This document shows positions 8,455 to 17,189 of a stretch of 64,000 bases of DNA, piece by piece. This DNA comes from Labilibaculum sp. Lineage in GTDB: Bacteria > Bacteroidota > Bacteroidia > Bacteroidales > Marinifilaceae. Both the position numbers and the translations under genes were made by a program. The stretch lies in NCBI GenBank assembly GCA_016342745.1, contig JAEINT010000014.1, positions 102,920 through 166,919 on the forward strand, written 5' to 3'. Under the pieces are notes generated by a model. That model was given only the letters and a program-made list of their open reading frames with translations, was not told the origin of the DNA and made no database searches. Every line of letters starts with the position of its first letter. Within the stretch, counting starts at the first letter, position 1.

Positions 8455-9741
8455 TTAATTTGCGCCAACCAATTCATCAAAACCTTTCTTCTTAAACTCA
8501 CGTTCGTTTGTTGATAGTGCTTTTGCAGCAGTAATAACTGGGAAGTTTCCACTTACGATATAATCTAAGGCAGCTTTAAAGTTGCTTTCTTCAATATCTC
8601 CAAAATCATATGACAAATCATCTGATATTTCTAAATCAACAGGAATACCTTCAAAATAATCACCTTCATCAGCAGCATTGGTAATTTTAAAACTAATTGG
8701 AACGATAGCCAGATTTAATGATATATCTTCAAAAACATACATGCCAACAGGTTTTCCGTGGGTTGTACTTCCAATTAGAATAACATCATCTAAGTAAGGT
8801 TTTAAGCCATTAATAACCATTTCGCTTGCCGATGCTGTTCCCGATGTCGTAATTATAAAAACACGATCAAAAGCGTATGCAGCGGCTTGTTCTTGGAATG
8901 CTTCAGTAAAATCTTCACTCATTTTTGATTCGTTGTGAAAAACCTTAGAGTATATATCATTTGTAAAGGCATTGCCAGTTATCAATGAAGATAATTGATT
9001 AGAAATTGCAGTACTTCCACCACCATTGTATCTGAGATCTAAAACCAATTCTTCTGCGCTTTGTTCTTTAAAGTAAGTAAAGGCTTCATTCAATTCCTCT
9101 TCCGATTTTTGCAAAAAGCTGTCGAATGCTAAATAGGCAACCTTGATTCCTTGGTGGTCAATTACTTCTCTTTTCAATACACTGTTTTGATCTAGTGTAA
9201 TCTGACTGGCTAAGAATTCCTTTTGTTCTCCTAAATTATTTTCAAATATGAATTCACTTGAAGATTTATCTAATTCATCAAGAATCTTATCTTCATCACT
9301 AGATGATGGATTTTCAGGAATTGTATAGCCATTTATTGAGATTAATTTCCATCCACGAGTAATTCCTTCAGCAGCAATAGGTGATTCGTCAAAAATGAGT
9401 TTTACTCTTAAGTCGTTATTGCTATCAAATTTAAAACCCAATCCATAGCCCGTGTAAGTTCCATTTTCTAAATAGGCTAATAATTGATCACGGTTAGCGA
9501 TATAACTCCAACGATCTTGAGAGGCCAATAAATCTTCAAAATAGTTATTTGCAGAATTGTAATTCGATGATTTAATCGATGGTAATTCATCATTCCAGAA
9601 ATACCATTCTTGCATCACTTCGTTAATCACATCGAATTCATCTTCTTTATGATTTGAATCATCTTTATTGCAAGATGTATATGCAAAGGAATTAAAGAGA
9701 ATTGTTGCTATTAAAAATAACTTAGGAAAGGATAATTTCAT
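8455..9741 (-). CDS. S41 family peptidase lipoprotein
   Basis: 428 residues, C-terminal-processing-protease family. The signal peptide ends at AYTSC; the following NKDDSNHKEDE is rich in acidic residues, as in surface-exported lipoproteins of Bacteroidota. A degenerate PDZ domain covers about residues 95-190 (GYGLGFKFDSNNDLRVKLIF, GWKLISINGY). The S41 domain follows (LVLDLRYNGGGS). The nucleophile lies in TTSGTASASEMVINGL and the lysine in HGKPVGMY. It probably degrades peptides at the cell surface. A strong terminator lies behind it. Confidence 0.9.
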   Translation of the reverse strand: MKLSFPKLFLIATILFNSFAYTSCNKDDSNHKEDEFDVINEVMQEWYFWNDELPSIKSSNYNSANNYFEDLLASQDRWSYIANRDQLLAYLENGTYTGYGLGFKFDSNNDLRVKLIFDESPIAAEGITRGWKLISINGYTIPENPSSSDEDKILDELDKSSSEFIFENNLGEQKEFLASQITLDQNSVLKREVIDHQGIKVAYLAFDSFLQKSEEELNEAFTYFKEQSAEELVLDLRYNGGGSTAISNQLSSLITGNAFTNDIYSKVFHNESKMSEDFTEAFQEQAAAYAFDRVFIITTSGTASASEMVINGLKPYLDDVILIGSTTHGKPVGMYVFEDISLNLAIVPISFKITNAADEGDYFEGIPVDLEISDDLSYDFGDIEESNFKAALDYIVSGNFPVITAAKALSTNEREFKKKGFDELVGAN

Positions 9742-9968
9742 ATGATGAAAATTTATGTGTTCGAATTAATGTTTTACCAAATAGGTGTGTTTTGTAGTAA
9801 CAAAAACTATACCTAGATATGCTTTTAACGCATGAAAATAGCTTCTATTGTTCAATTTTTATTAATCCAGCGATTAGATTCATTCTAAATAGCATTTCGA
9901 AAAAAGTTGATACTTAATTATATTGATGATTTATGGCTTGGAATTTTTGGTGTAGCTTCATTTTTAAT

Positions 9969-9998
9969 TTTGTGAAAAACAATTTTTATTTACATTTG
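9969..9998 (+). promoter_or_regulatory. Promoter of the third tRNA-Phe gene
   Basis: TTTG (9969-9972), an 18-base spacer and TACATTTG (9991-9998) match the Bacteroidota consensus; the tRNA begins 17 bases later. It differs in sequence from the promoter of copies 1 and 2. Confidence 0.75.
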
Positions 9999-10014
9999 TA
10001 GCACCAAAACAAAG

Positions 10015-10087
10015 GGTGCCATAGCTCAGTTGGTAGAGCAATGGACTGAAAATCCATGTGTCCCTGGTTCGATTCCAGGTGGCACCA
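10015..10087 (+). tRNA. tRNA-Phe(GAA), copy 3
   Basis: The 73-base body is identical to the copies at 6990 and 7093, with anticodon GAA. No CCA is encoded (CGA follows the discriminator). Flanking sequence, promoter and terminator differ from the tandem pair. Confidence 0.97.
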
Positions 10088-10090
10088 CGA

Positions 10091-10129
10091 AAGAGGGGAA
10101 GATTTTAATAATCTTCCCCTCTTTTTTTA
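10091..10129 (+). terminator. Terminator of tRNA-Phe copy 3
   Basis: A 14-bp stem (AAGAGGGGAAGATT with AATCTTCCCCTCTT) is followed by a T run directly behind the tRNA. Confidence 0.92.
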
Positions 10130-10379
10130 TATATGAAAATTGAAGTCTACATATTAACGAGTCCTGTAGCAGGTCTTTTTTTATAGTTTCCTGTATCAAG
10201 ATTATCCTCAGAATTTCATTTATTGTTGTTCGTCTTTGAACAATTTTACCTAAGCAAACGTTTTCGGTCTAAAATAAAGGAATTCAAGTCTCTAACTAAT
10301 TTTTTTATTTGAATTAATAGGATATTTTTGCAAGACTTAGACCAAGTAATAAAGAATTTAAGATATAAAATACTTCAAA

Positions 10380-11909
10380 ATGGCAGATAATAAGAAAGCA
10401 TTATTGATGATCCTTGACGGATGGGGGATTGGTGATAAAACAAATGCAGATGTAATTTCTTCAGTGGCTACTCCATACATGGATAGCTTGTTAGCTAAAT
10501 ATCCTAACTCTCAGTTGCAAGCAGCTGGAAGATTTGTTGGATTGCCTGAGGGACAAATGGGTAACTCAGAAGTAGGACATTTAAATATTGGTGCTGGACG
10601 TGTTGTTTATCAAGATTTGGTAAAAATCAACATGGCAGTTGAAAAAGATACGCTTAAGGATAATGAGCAGGTTGTTAAAGCTTTTACTCATGCTAAAGAG
10701 AATGGTAAAAAAGTTCACTTGATTGGTTTAATCGGTGATGGTGGTGTACACTCATTAAGTAATCACGCAATTGCTCTTTGTAATGCCGCTCAGGCTTTTG
10801 GATTGAATGATGTTTTTGTTCATGGTTTAACTGATGGACGTGATACAGATCCAAAATCAGGATTAGGATTCGTAAAAGCATTTTCTGAAGCGATTGAAAA
10901 AACAGGATCAGCGAAGTTTGCTTCATTAATTGGTCGTTACTACGGAATGGATAGAGACACCAACTGGGATCGAGTAAAACTTGCTTACGATTTATATACA
11001 AAAGGAGATGGGAAAGCTGTAACAAGTGCTGTTGCTGCGATGGAAGAATCATATGCGGAAGGTGTAACAGATGAGTTTGTGAAGCCAACAGTAATGGTTG
11101 ATGCTAATGGAGCTCCTTTAGCTACAATTGAAAAAGGTGATGTAGTTATCTGTTTCAATTTCCGTACTGACCGTTTACGTCAAATGACAACGGTTTTTAC
11201 TCAAGAAGATATTCAAGAGTTTGGAATGCATACTATGGATGTAGAGTGGTACACCATGACTTGTTACAATGCTAACTTTAAAGGTGTTAATGTAATCTAT
11301 GATAAAGATAACGTTAAAAACACAATGGGTGAGGTTGTTTCAAAAGCTGGAAGAAAGCAAATTCGTATTGCTGAAACAGAAAAATATGCTCACGTAACAT
11401 TCTTTTTCTCAGGAGGTCAGGAAGCTGAATTCGAAGGCGAAAGCAGATTGTTAGTTGCTTCTCCAAAGGTAGCTACTTACGATTTACAACCAGAAATGTC
11501 TGCTCCAGCTGTTGCTGATATGATTACTGCTGAGTTGAATGCTAAATCTGCAGATTTTGTTTGTTTAAATTTTGCTAATGGCGATATGGTAGGACATACA
11601 GGAGTTTACGAAGCAATTTCTAAAGCTGTTCAGGCAGTAGATAAATGTGCTGAGCAAGTGGTTGAAGCGGCTAAAGCAAATGGATACGATGTAATCATTA
11701 TTGCTGATCACGGTAATGCTGATTTTGCAGTGAATGCTGATGGTTCTCCTAATACAGCTCACTCTTTAAATCCTGTTCCATGTATTTGGGTAACGGATAG
11801 TTCAAAAGGAATTGAGAATGGTATTCTTGCCGATGTTGCTCCAACATTGTTAGATATTATGGGTATTGAAAAACCAGAAGACATGACCGGTAAATCTTTG
11901 ATAAAATAA
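10380..11909 (+). CDS. gpmI: 2,3-bisphosphoglycerate-independent phosphoglycerate mutase
   Basis: 509 residues, full length for GpmI. It interconverts 3- and 2-phosphoglycerate in glycolysis and gluconeogenesis. The alkaline-phosphatase-like metal motif LMILDGWGIG (D13) opens the protein. The phosphoserine nucleophile is S63 in GNSEVGHLNIGAG. Downstream are HGLTDGRDT, IGRYYGMDRD, FNFRTDR, IADHGNAD and TAHSLNPVP. A possible -7 box (TATTTTTG, 10323-10330) precedes the gene, and a strong terminator follows. It appears to be monocistronic. Confidence 0.98.
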   Translation: MADNKKALLMILDGWGIGDKTNADVISSVATPYMDSLLAKYPNSQLQAAGRFVGLPEGQMGNSEVGHLNIGAGRVVYQDLVKINMAVEKDTLKDNEQVVKAFTHAKENGKKVHLIGLIGDGGVHSLSNHAIALCNAAQAFGLNDVFVHGLTDGRDTDPKSGLGFVKAFSEAIEKTGSAKFASLIGRYYGMDRDTNWDRVKLAYDLYTKGDGKAVTSAVAAMEESYAEGVTDEFVKPTVMVDANGAPLATIEKGDVVICFNFRTDRLRQMTTVFTQEDIQEFGMHTMDVEWYTMTCYNANFKGVNVIYDKDNVKNTMGEVVSKAGRKQIRIAETEKYAHVTFFFSGGQEAEFEGESRLLVASPKVATYDLQPEMSAPAVADMITAELNAKSADFVCLNFANGDMVGHTGVYEAISKAVQAVDKCAEQVVEAAKANGYDVIIIADHGNADFAVNADGSPNTAHSLNPVPCIWVTDSSKGIENGILADVAPTLLDIMGIEKPEDMTGKSLIK

Positions 11910-11934
11910 AAGATTGTAACTGAAATTATAAGTT

Positions 11935-11970
11935 TCCGTACTATCTTTGCGAGATAGTACGGATTTTTTT
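11935..11970 (+). terminator. Terminator of gpmI
   Basis: A perfect 12-bp stem (TCCGTACTATCT/AGATAGTACGGA) with a short loop and seven T. Confidence 0.93.
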
Positions 11971-12012
11971 ATACTGTAAATCCGTTAATTAGAAATTGTA
12001 AAAGTTATTATT

Positions 12013-12597
12013 GTGTTACAGATAGGAAAAGCCATAGTAAGTCTTGATGTGATTGAGAAGAAGTTTATTTGTGATTTTGGCAAATGCAAAGGCGCATGCT
12101 GTATCGAAGGAGATTCAGGGGCACCTTTAGATGAGGAAGAAAAAGCAATTCTTGAAGAGATTTATCCAGATATAAAAGAATATCTTACAAAAGAAGGAAT
12201 TGAAGAAATTGAGAAACAGGGAACTTCTGTGATTGATTCTGATGATGATTTGGTAACTCCTATCATTAATGATAAAGAGTGTGTATATACTGTTTTTGAA
12301 AATGGATTGGCTTTGTGTGGTATCGAAAAGGCTTATCTTGATGGTAAAATTAAATATCGCAAACCAATTTCATGCTCTTTGTATCCAATTCGAATTGAGA
12401 AATATGCTGAATTTGATGCGGTAAATTATAACAAATGGAATATTTGTCAGCCTGCTCGCGAGTTAGGATTTAAAAAAGGAACTCCAGTTTATGTGTTTTT
12501 AAAAGAGCCTCTTATCCGAAAATACGGTAAAGAATGGTATGAAGAATTAAAGTATGCAGCTGAGCATATTGATGAGATAATGCAGAAAAGAGAGTAA
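12013..12597 (+). CDS. DUF3109 family cysteine-rich protein
   Basis: 194 residues starting at GTG (12013); no in-frame ATG fits the conserved N-terminus (LQIGKAIVSLDVIEKKFIC). The cysteine pattern C20, C25, C29, C30 (CDFGKCKGACC) is followed by further cysteines in DKECVYT, ALCGIEK, ISCSLYPIR and NICQPA. This resembles the YkgJ/DUF3109 families thought to bind an iron-sulfur cluster or zinc. There is no signal peptide. The function is not established. It is common in Bacteroidota as a single-copy gene. Confidence 0.85.
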   Translation: MLQIGKAIVSLDVIEKKFICDFGKCKGACCIEGDSGAPLDEEEKAILEEIYPDIKEYLTKEGIEEIEKQGTSVIDSDDDLVTPIINDKECVYTVFENGLALCGIEKAYLDGKIKYRKPISCSLYPIRIEKYAEFDAVNYNKWNICQPARELGFKKGTPVYVFLKEPLIRKYGKEWYEELKYAAEHIDEIMQKRE

Positions 12598-12624
12598 TAG
12601 ATCTCTTAGTGATAGATAATATAG

Positions 12625-12655
12625 AACAGCAGCTTACGAGTTGCTGTTTTTTTTG
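12625..12655 (+). terminator. Terminator of the DUF3109 gene
   Basis: AACAGCA pairs with TGCTGTT across a short loop, followed by eight T. Confidence 0.75.
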
Positions 12656-12769
12656 TATTTGCCTGTTTTAAGGTTTTTTACCAAATTATTCTCAAATCAG
12701 ATATCTAATATTACATCTTCTATTGTATATTTACGTTTCAAATTACTTAAATCCTATAAACACATTATC

Positions 12770-14140
12770 ATGGATAACATTAAAACATATATTGAAGAGA
12801 ATAAAGAAAGATTCTTAGAAGAATTATTCGGATTGATTCGAATTCCATCAATTAGCTCGATTGAAGCTAATAAACCAGAAATGTATAAGGCTGCTGAATA
12901 CTGGAAACAGTTGATGTTAGATGCTGGAGCTGATAAGGCTGTAGTAATGGAAACAGAAGGAAATCCTGTTACATATGGTGAGAAGATCATTGATCCAGCT
13001 TTACCAACTGTATTGATTTACGGACATATGGATGTTATGCCTGTTGATCCAGTTGAACTATGGGATACTGATCCTTTCGAGCCAGTAATAAAAGATGGTA
13101 AGATTTGGGCACGTGGTGCTGATGATGATAAAGGGCAGGCTTTTATGCATGCTAAGGCTTTTGAATACATGGTTAAGAACGATTGCTTGACTTGTAATGT
13201 AAAGTTCATGATTGAAGGTGAAGAAGAAGTTGGTTCTCCAAACCTTCCTAAGTTTTGTGAAGAGCATAAAGAAATGTTGAAGTCAGATATTATTTTGGTT
13301 TCAGATACAGGTATGATTGCTCCAGATATGCCATCAATTACAACAGGTCTTCGTGGCTTGATGTATTGGGAAGTTGAAGTAACTGGTCCTAATCGTGATC
13401 TTCACTCAGGATTGTTTGGTGGTGCTGTAGCAAACCCAATCAACGTATTGGCTAAAATGATTACTCAGATGGTTGACGAGAATGGTCATATTACCATTCC
13501 TGGATTTTACGATGATGTAATTGAGGTATCAAAAGAAGAGCGTGCTATGATGGCTGAAGCTCCTTTCGATGTTGAAGAATATAAGAAAGCAATTGATGTG
13601 AAAGAATTGGCTGGTGAAAAAGGTTATTCGCCTTCTGAGCACACAGGAATTCGTCCATCATTCGATATTTGTGGAATTTGGGGTGGTTACATTGGCGAAG
13701 GTGCTAAAACTGTATTGCCATCTAAAGCGAATGCTAAAATTTCTACTCGCTTGGTTCCTAACCAAGATTGGGAAAAAATCTCTGTTCTTTTCAAAGAGCA
13801 TTTTGAAGCCATCGCTCCTGACTGTGTTAAAGTTGTGGTTACACCTCTTCATGGTGGTCAAGGTTATGTTTGTCCTATCGATATTCCTGCTTATAAAGCA
13901 GCTGATAAAGCTTATACTGAAGTTTACGGTAAGCGTCCAGTACCTGTTCGTTCAGGTGGATCTATTCCAATCATCTCTACTTTTGAAGAGATTTTGGGTA
14001 CGAAATCAGTATTAATGGGATTTGGTCTTGAGGCTGATGCAATTCACTCTCCAAACGAGAACTTCCCATTAGAGCAATTCTTTAATGGAATCAATACAAT
14101 TCCATTGTTTTATAAGCACTATGCTGAAATGATGAAATAA
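12770..14140 (+). CDS. M20 family dipeptidase
   Basis: 456 residues from the ATG at 12770. The reading frame extends 43 codons further upstream but overlaps the preceding terminator region, and the conserved protein starts at MDNIKTYIEENKERFL. Metal-site motifs of the M20 family are present: LIYGHMDVMPVD, RGADDDKGQ (bridging Asp), EGEEEVGS (catalytic Glu and ligand) and DLHSGLFGG, with the last histidine ligand in DAIHSPNENF. The dimerisation lid domain lies in the middle. No signal peptide, so it is a cytosolic dipeptidase of the CNDP2-like group. It precedes the salvage locus and could cleave imported dipeptides, but a terminator separates them. Confidence 0.92.
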   Translation: MDNIKTYIEENKERFLEELFGLIRIPSISSIEANKPEMYKAAEYWKQLMLDAGADKAVVMETEGNPVTYGEKIIDPALPTVLIYGHMDVMPVDPVELWDTDPFEPVIKDGKIWARGADDDKGQAFMHAKAFEYMVKNDCLTCNVKFMIEGEEEVGSPNLPKFCEEHKEMLKSDIILVSDTGMIAPDMPSITTGLRGLMYWEVEVTGPNRDLHSGLFGGAVANPINVLAKMITQMVDENGHITIPGFYDDVIEVSKEERAMMAEAPFDVEEYKKAIDVKELAGEKGYSPSEHTGIRPSFDICGIWGGYIGEGAKTVLPSKANAKISTRLVPNQDWEKISVLFKEHFEAIAPDCVKVVVTPLHGGQGYVCPIDIPAYKAADKAYTEVYGKRPVPVRSGGSIPIISTFEEILGTKSVLMGFGLEADAIHSPNENFPLEQFFNGINTIPLFYKHYAEMMK

Positions 14141-14165
14141 GAACTTGTAATTAAAATAATTTTTG

Positions 14166-14201
14166 AAAGGGTATTCTTAACTAGAATACCCTTTTTTTTT
14201 T
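14166..14201 (+). terminator. Terminator of the M20 dipeptidase gene
   Basis: AAAGGGTATTCT pairs with AGAATACCCTTT across a 5-base loop, followed by a long T run. The rest of the gap to 14457 holds no gene; a weak operator-like site is listed separately. Confidence 0.92.
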
Positions 14202-14425
14202 AGGCTTATTTTATTTTGGTATGATGAATTTTCACATTGAATATGTGAATAAATTGCTTTTCTTATTGATGATTAATAATTATTATATAAATTTAATGGA
14301 ATCTTCGTAATCGTTTAAAATAAAGCTGAAATCTTGAAATTCGGTATTTTCTGATTATGTTTGTACTTGGGTTTAGTTGTGTGATTTATTCGTGATGAAC
14401 ATGTCTATTGCTAGATATTTTGAAA

Positions 14426-14443
14426 TAGATCATACAAGTTGAA
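14426..14443 (-). promoter_or_regulatory. Weak operator-like site before the GntR gene
   Basis: TAGATCATACAAGTTGAA matches 13 of 18 positions of the nagB-side operator (TTGGTCATACATGTTATA), with one mismatch in the TACATGTT core. It lies 15 bp before the regulator start, so autoregulation is possible. The match is weak. Confidence 0.3.
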
Positions 14444-14457
14444 GTAAAATTGTTGTC

Positions 14458-15177
14458 ATGGAGGAAATTTTTGGAAAAATAGGATCGGCTCAAACTCTTA
14501 GTCAGAAGATTGAGCGCCGAATAGAAGAGGCTATTCGCCAGAAGAAATTATTGGTAGGAGCTAAACTTCCGTCGGAGCGAGAATTGTGTGAGATGTTTGC
14601 TGTAAGTCGAACTGCTTTGCGTGAAGCTTTGCGTAGATTAAGTGCGAGAGGTTTGATTCAAATCAAAAAGGGAAGTGGCATGTTTGTTAGTGAATTGAAA
14701 ATAACAGATGCTATTGATTCCTTAAATTTGTATTATGATCTGAGTTTTGATAGCAATTTAATTCCTCAGATTATTGAAGTGAGACGCGTGTTCGAGCCAG
14801 AAATTGCTCGTATGGCTGCGAATAATCGAACAGATAAGGATTTGGAGCTACTTCAAAAGAGTATAACTGATTTAGAGGATTGTGATTCAGATAATACGCA
14901 AATGGAAGCTGATATCATTAATAAATTTCATTTGAATGTGGCTAAGGCTACTGGCAATCCAATTGTTATTATTACAATGGAACCAGTCTATTCGCTTTTA
15001 CCTCGTATGCGTAATTTAATTTATGCAAATGTAGATGGAGAGAAAGATTTTACAATTAAAGCTCATCGTACCATTTTTGAAGCAATTCGAGACAAAGATG
15101 CAGATAAGGCTTATAAGGCAATGGTTGAACAAATAAATCGAACACTGGAGATTTATACACAATATTTGAAAAAATAG
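14458..15177 (+). CDS. GntR/FadR-subfamily transcriptional regulator
   Basis: 239 residues. The N-terminal winged helix (about 12-75) has the GntR signature KLPSERELCEMFAVSRTALREALRR split over the recognition helix, then the wing KKGSGMFV. The C-terminal all-helical FCD ligand-binding domain (about 95-230) shows EVRRVFEPEIARMAA and a histidine in NKFHLNVAKATGN, with the second metal-type histidine in IKAHRTIFEAI. FCD domains bind small acids or sugar acids, often through a metal. The gene is convergent with the murQ-kinase pair and opens the salvage locus. FadR-type operators at five promoters nearby make it the likely local regulator. Ligand unknown; MurNAc-6-P is a reasonable guess. Confidence 0.9.
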   Translation: MEEIFGKIGSAQTLSQKIERRIEEAIRQKKLLVGAKLPSERELCEMFAVSRTALREALRRLSARGLIQIKKGSGMFVSELKITDAIDSLNLYYDLSFDSNLIPQIIEVRRVFEPEIARMAANNRTDKDLELLQKSITDLEDCDSDNTQMEADIINKFHLNVAKATGNPIVIITMEPVYSLLPRMRNLIYANVDGEKDFTIKAHRTIFEAIRDKDADKAYKAMVEQINRTLEIYTQYLKK

Positions 15178-15193
15178 ATTATTTTTTTCAATA

Positions 15194-15229
15194 AAAAACG
15201 GAGATTGATGATTCAGTCCCCGTTTTTTT
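15194..15229. terminator. Terminator between gntR and murQ
   Basis: AAAACGG pairs with CCGTTTT around a 20-base loop, with T runs on both strands. It could serve both convergent transcripts. Confidence 0.6.
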
Positions 15230-15248
15230 ATTTATCCTAAATTATAAT

Positions 15249-16079
15249 CTACTTGTAAGCTTCAATGGCTTTCTTTACTGAGCCATGTTTTAAGAGTAAT
15301 TGTTTTGATGTCTCTTTGTCGAGATTTAACTCTTCCATAATCATTTGGGTTCCACGCTCAACCAATTTTTTGTTGGTTAGTTGCATGTTAACCATTTTGT
15401 TCCCTTTTACTCGTCCCAATTTAATCATTAAACTGGTGGTGATCATGTTGAGAATCATTTTTTGAGCAGTTCCTGCTTTTAGTCTAGTACTTCCTGTAAC
15501 AAACTCAGGTCCAACAATTGCTTCAATTACAATTTCTGCCTCTTTAGAAACCGGAGCTTCAGGATTGCAAGTAATACATGCTGTTAGCAATCCATTTTCG
15601 CGAGCTTTTTTTACGCCACCTATAACATAAGGAGTTGTGCCCGAAGCTGCAATTCCCAATACTGAATCATTTTGATTAAAGCCATGTGCTTGAATTTCTT
15701 CCCATGCTTTATCCCAGTCATCTTCAGCTGATTCTACTGCATTTCGTAAAGCTTTTTCTCCTCCTGCAATTAATCCAATTACGATATTTCCAGGAACTCC
15801 AAAAGTTGGGGGCAACTCTGAGGCATCTAAAACACCAAGTCTGCCACTTGTTCCAGCTCCTAAATAAAATAATCTACCTCCGGCCTTAATACGATCAATC
15901 AGTAAACTTACAAAGTTCTCAATTTTTGGAATAGAACGATTTACCGCTAGATGAACTTGTCCATCTTCTTGATTAATTCCGGTAAGTAGTTCCGTAACCG
16001 ACATCTTTTCCAAATTAGAAAAGTTAGAAGGAGATTCTGTTATTCTGTTTGAAGAGTTTTGATTGTTTTCTTTGTTCAT
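15249..16079 (-). CDS. murQ: N-acetylmuramic acid 6-phosphate etherase
   Basis: 276 residues from ATG 16079; the frame also allows a TTG start at 16100 that overlaps the upstream kinase stop, but the ATG gives the usual N-terminus. MurQ cleaves the lactyl ether of MurNAc-6-P to give GlcNAc-6-P and D-lactate. The SIS domain is clear: FYLGAGTSGRLGVLDASE, ESAEDD, GIAASGTTPYVIGG, GPEFVTGSTRLKAGTAQK. It is co-transcribed with the kinase directly upstream, giving the kinase then etherase order expected for MurNAc breakdown. Confidence 0.97.
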   Translation of the reverse strand: MNKENNQNSSNRITESPSNFSNLEKMSVTELLTGINQEDGQVHLAVNRSIPKIENFVSLLIDRIKAGGRLFYLGAGTSGRLGVLDASELPPTFGVPGNIVIGLIAGGEKALRNAVESAEDDWDKAWEEIQAHGFNQNDSVLGIAASGTTPYVIGGVKKARENGLLTACITCNPEAPVSKEAEIVIEAIVGPEFVTGSTRLKAGTAQKMILNMITTSLMIKLGRVKGNKMVNMQLTNKKLVERGTQMIMEELNLDKETSKQLLLKHGSVKKAIEAYK

Positions 16080-16089
16080 TCTTTTGTTT

Positions 16090-16920
16090 TTATTTACCAA
16101 GGTGGTATTGGATCAATCCTTCTAATGGGCTTTGCTGTATTTTACCCAGGCTTAAACCTGTTTCTTTTGCCACGATTTGCAATTCATTTTTAAAGTAAAA
16201 TGCAATACTTCCAATAAAGTGAATTGGAAGACTATCGTGATTATCGTATTGTTTTATATTTCGTTCAAAAAATTCACGAAAACTATTTTTTACAAGTTGT
16301 GATACATATGGAGAATCAATATTCTCTGAAAGAAAAACAGTAAACTGTGCAAGAAAACGACTTGGTGCTTCTTCTTTGTAAACTTTGTTTATGATTTCAC
16401 CATAATCCAATTCGTATTTTTTATAGAATGCACTTTTAATTTCTTTAGGAGCAAGATTTTTTAATATATCAGCTATTAGCTTTTTACCCATAACGGCTCC
16501 ACTACCTTCATCGCCCAAAATATATCCCAATGGTGGAACGTTGTGTTCAATGTTTTTTCCATTGTATAAACAGGAGTTGGATCCCGTACCAATGATACAT
16601 GCTATTCCTTTTTCGATACCGCATACCGATCGAGCAGCAGCTAAAACGTCGCTGTTGATTTCACAATTGGCACCTGGAAATATTTCTAACAAAGCATCTT
16701 TAATGATCTGTTTCTTCTCATCAACAGCACAGCCGGCACCATAAAAAAAGATTTTGCTAATTGAATCAAATTGATTTAGTGAGCTAATAATGTTAATTAT
16801 TGAGCTCTTATTTTGATGATAAGGGTTAATGCCTAAAGTTTGTTGACGTTTAATTACGCCTTTACTTCCAAGCAAAATCCAATCCGTTTTAGTTGAGCCG
16901 CTTTCTGCTATTAATATCAT
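16090..16920 (-). CDS. murK: BadF/BadG-type MurNAc/GlcNAc kinase
   Basis: 276 residues of the ASKHA fold. Phosphate-1 motif ESGSTKTDW lies at residues 5-13, phosphate-2 in IACIIGTGSNS (about 110) and GYILGDEGSGAVMG downstream; this is the BadF/BadG/BcrA/BcrD N-acetylglucosamine-kinase type. It lies 10 bp upstream of murQ. In Clostridium acetobutylicum and Tannerella forsythia a kinase of this type (MurK) phosphorylates free MurNAc, and also GlcNAc in the former, so MurNAc is the likely substrate. An operator-like site and a minus-strand promoter precede it. Confidence 0.85.
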   Translation of the reverse strand: MILIAESGSTKTDWILLGSKGVIKRQQTLGINPYHQNKSSIINIISSLNQFDSISKIFFYGAGCAVDEKKQIIKDALLEIFPGANCEINSDVLAAARSVCGIEKGIACIIGTGSNSCLYNGKNIEHNVPPLGYILGDEGSGAVMGKKLIADILKNLAPKEIKSAFYKKYELDYGEIINKVYKEEAPSRFLAQFTVFLSENIDSPYVSQLVKNSFREFFERNIKQYDNHDSLPIHFIGSIAFYFKNELQIVAKETGLSLGKIQQSPLEGLIQYHLGK

Positions 16921-16931
16921 TATTTTATTTT

Positions 16932-16949
16932 TATAACATGTATGATGAA
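16932..16949 (-). promoter_or_regulatory. FadR-type operator before murK-murQ
   Basis: On the minus strand TTCATCATACATGTTATA matches 16 of 18 bases of the nagB-side site. It lies between the probable transcription start and the murK ATG, where bound repressor would block the transcript. Confidence 0.6.
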
Positions 16950-16970
16950 TGTTAATTTAAAATGAATTTA

Positions 16971-17001
16971 CAAATATTTTAATTAATATCTAATTTGCAA
17001 A
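16971..17001 (-). promoter_or_regulatory. Promoter of murK-murQ
   Basis: On the minus strand TTTG (17001-16998), a 19-base spacer and AATATTTG (16978-16971) fit the Bacteroidota consensus except for the first two bases of the -7 box. A perfect TATATTTG (17076-17069) is a second candidate further upstream. Confidence 0.5.
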
Positions 17002-17105
17002 CTTATATTTTCATTCCTTCTGTGTTCCTTGATATCCTTATTGTATTGATGTGTATGTTTTCACTTTACAAATATATAAAAATTAAACATTAGTGAAAAG
17101 TATTA

Positions 17106-17123
17106 TATAACATGTATGACCAA
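17106..17123 (-). promoter_or_regulatory. FadR-type operator before nagB
   Basis: TTGGTCATACATGTTATA (minus strand) contains the FadR-subfamily half pattern GT-N3-AC and the TACATGTT core shared by five sites in this locus. It lies just upstream of the nagB -33 box and also upstream of the minus-strand promoters. Confidence 0.6.
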
Positions 17124-17124
17124 T

Positions 17125-17156
17125 TTTGGAAAATTTAATTTTCTGTTCTATTTTTG
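17125..17156 (+). promoter_or_regulatory. Promoter of nagB
   Basis: TTTG (17125-17128), a 20-base spacer and TATTTTTG (17149-17156) match the Bacteroidota consensus, 33 bp before the nagB ATG. Confidence 0.7.
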
Positions 17157-17189
17157 ATCCGAAAGTAATTTAAATCAGGAGATAGCAAA

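Noticed and set aside
6990..10087. Integrated element flanked by tRNA-Phe copies
   Set aside because: No integrase, phage or mobilisation gene lies between the copies, and the two genes there look like ordinary chromosomal genes.
10693..11088. 131-codon minus-strand frame inside gpmI
   Set aside because: Fully inside gpmI, with histidine- and leucine-rich composition typical of antisense frames.
12641..12769. N-terminal extension of the M20 dipeptidase (43 codons)
   Set aside because: It overlaps the T run of the preceding terminator and is not part of the conserved protein; the ATG at 12770 is a better start.
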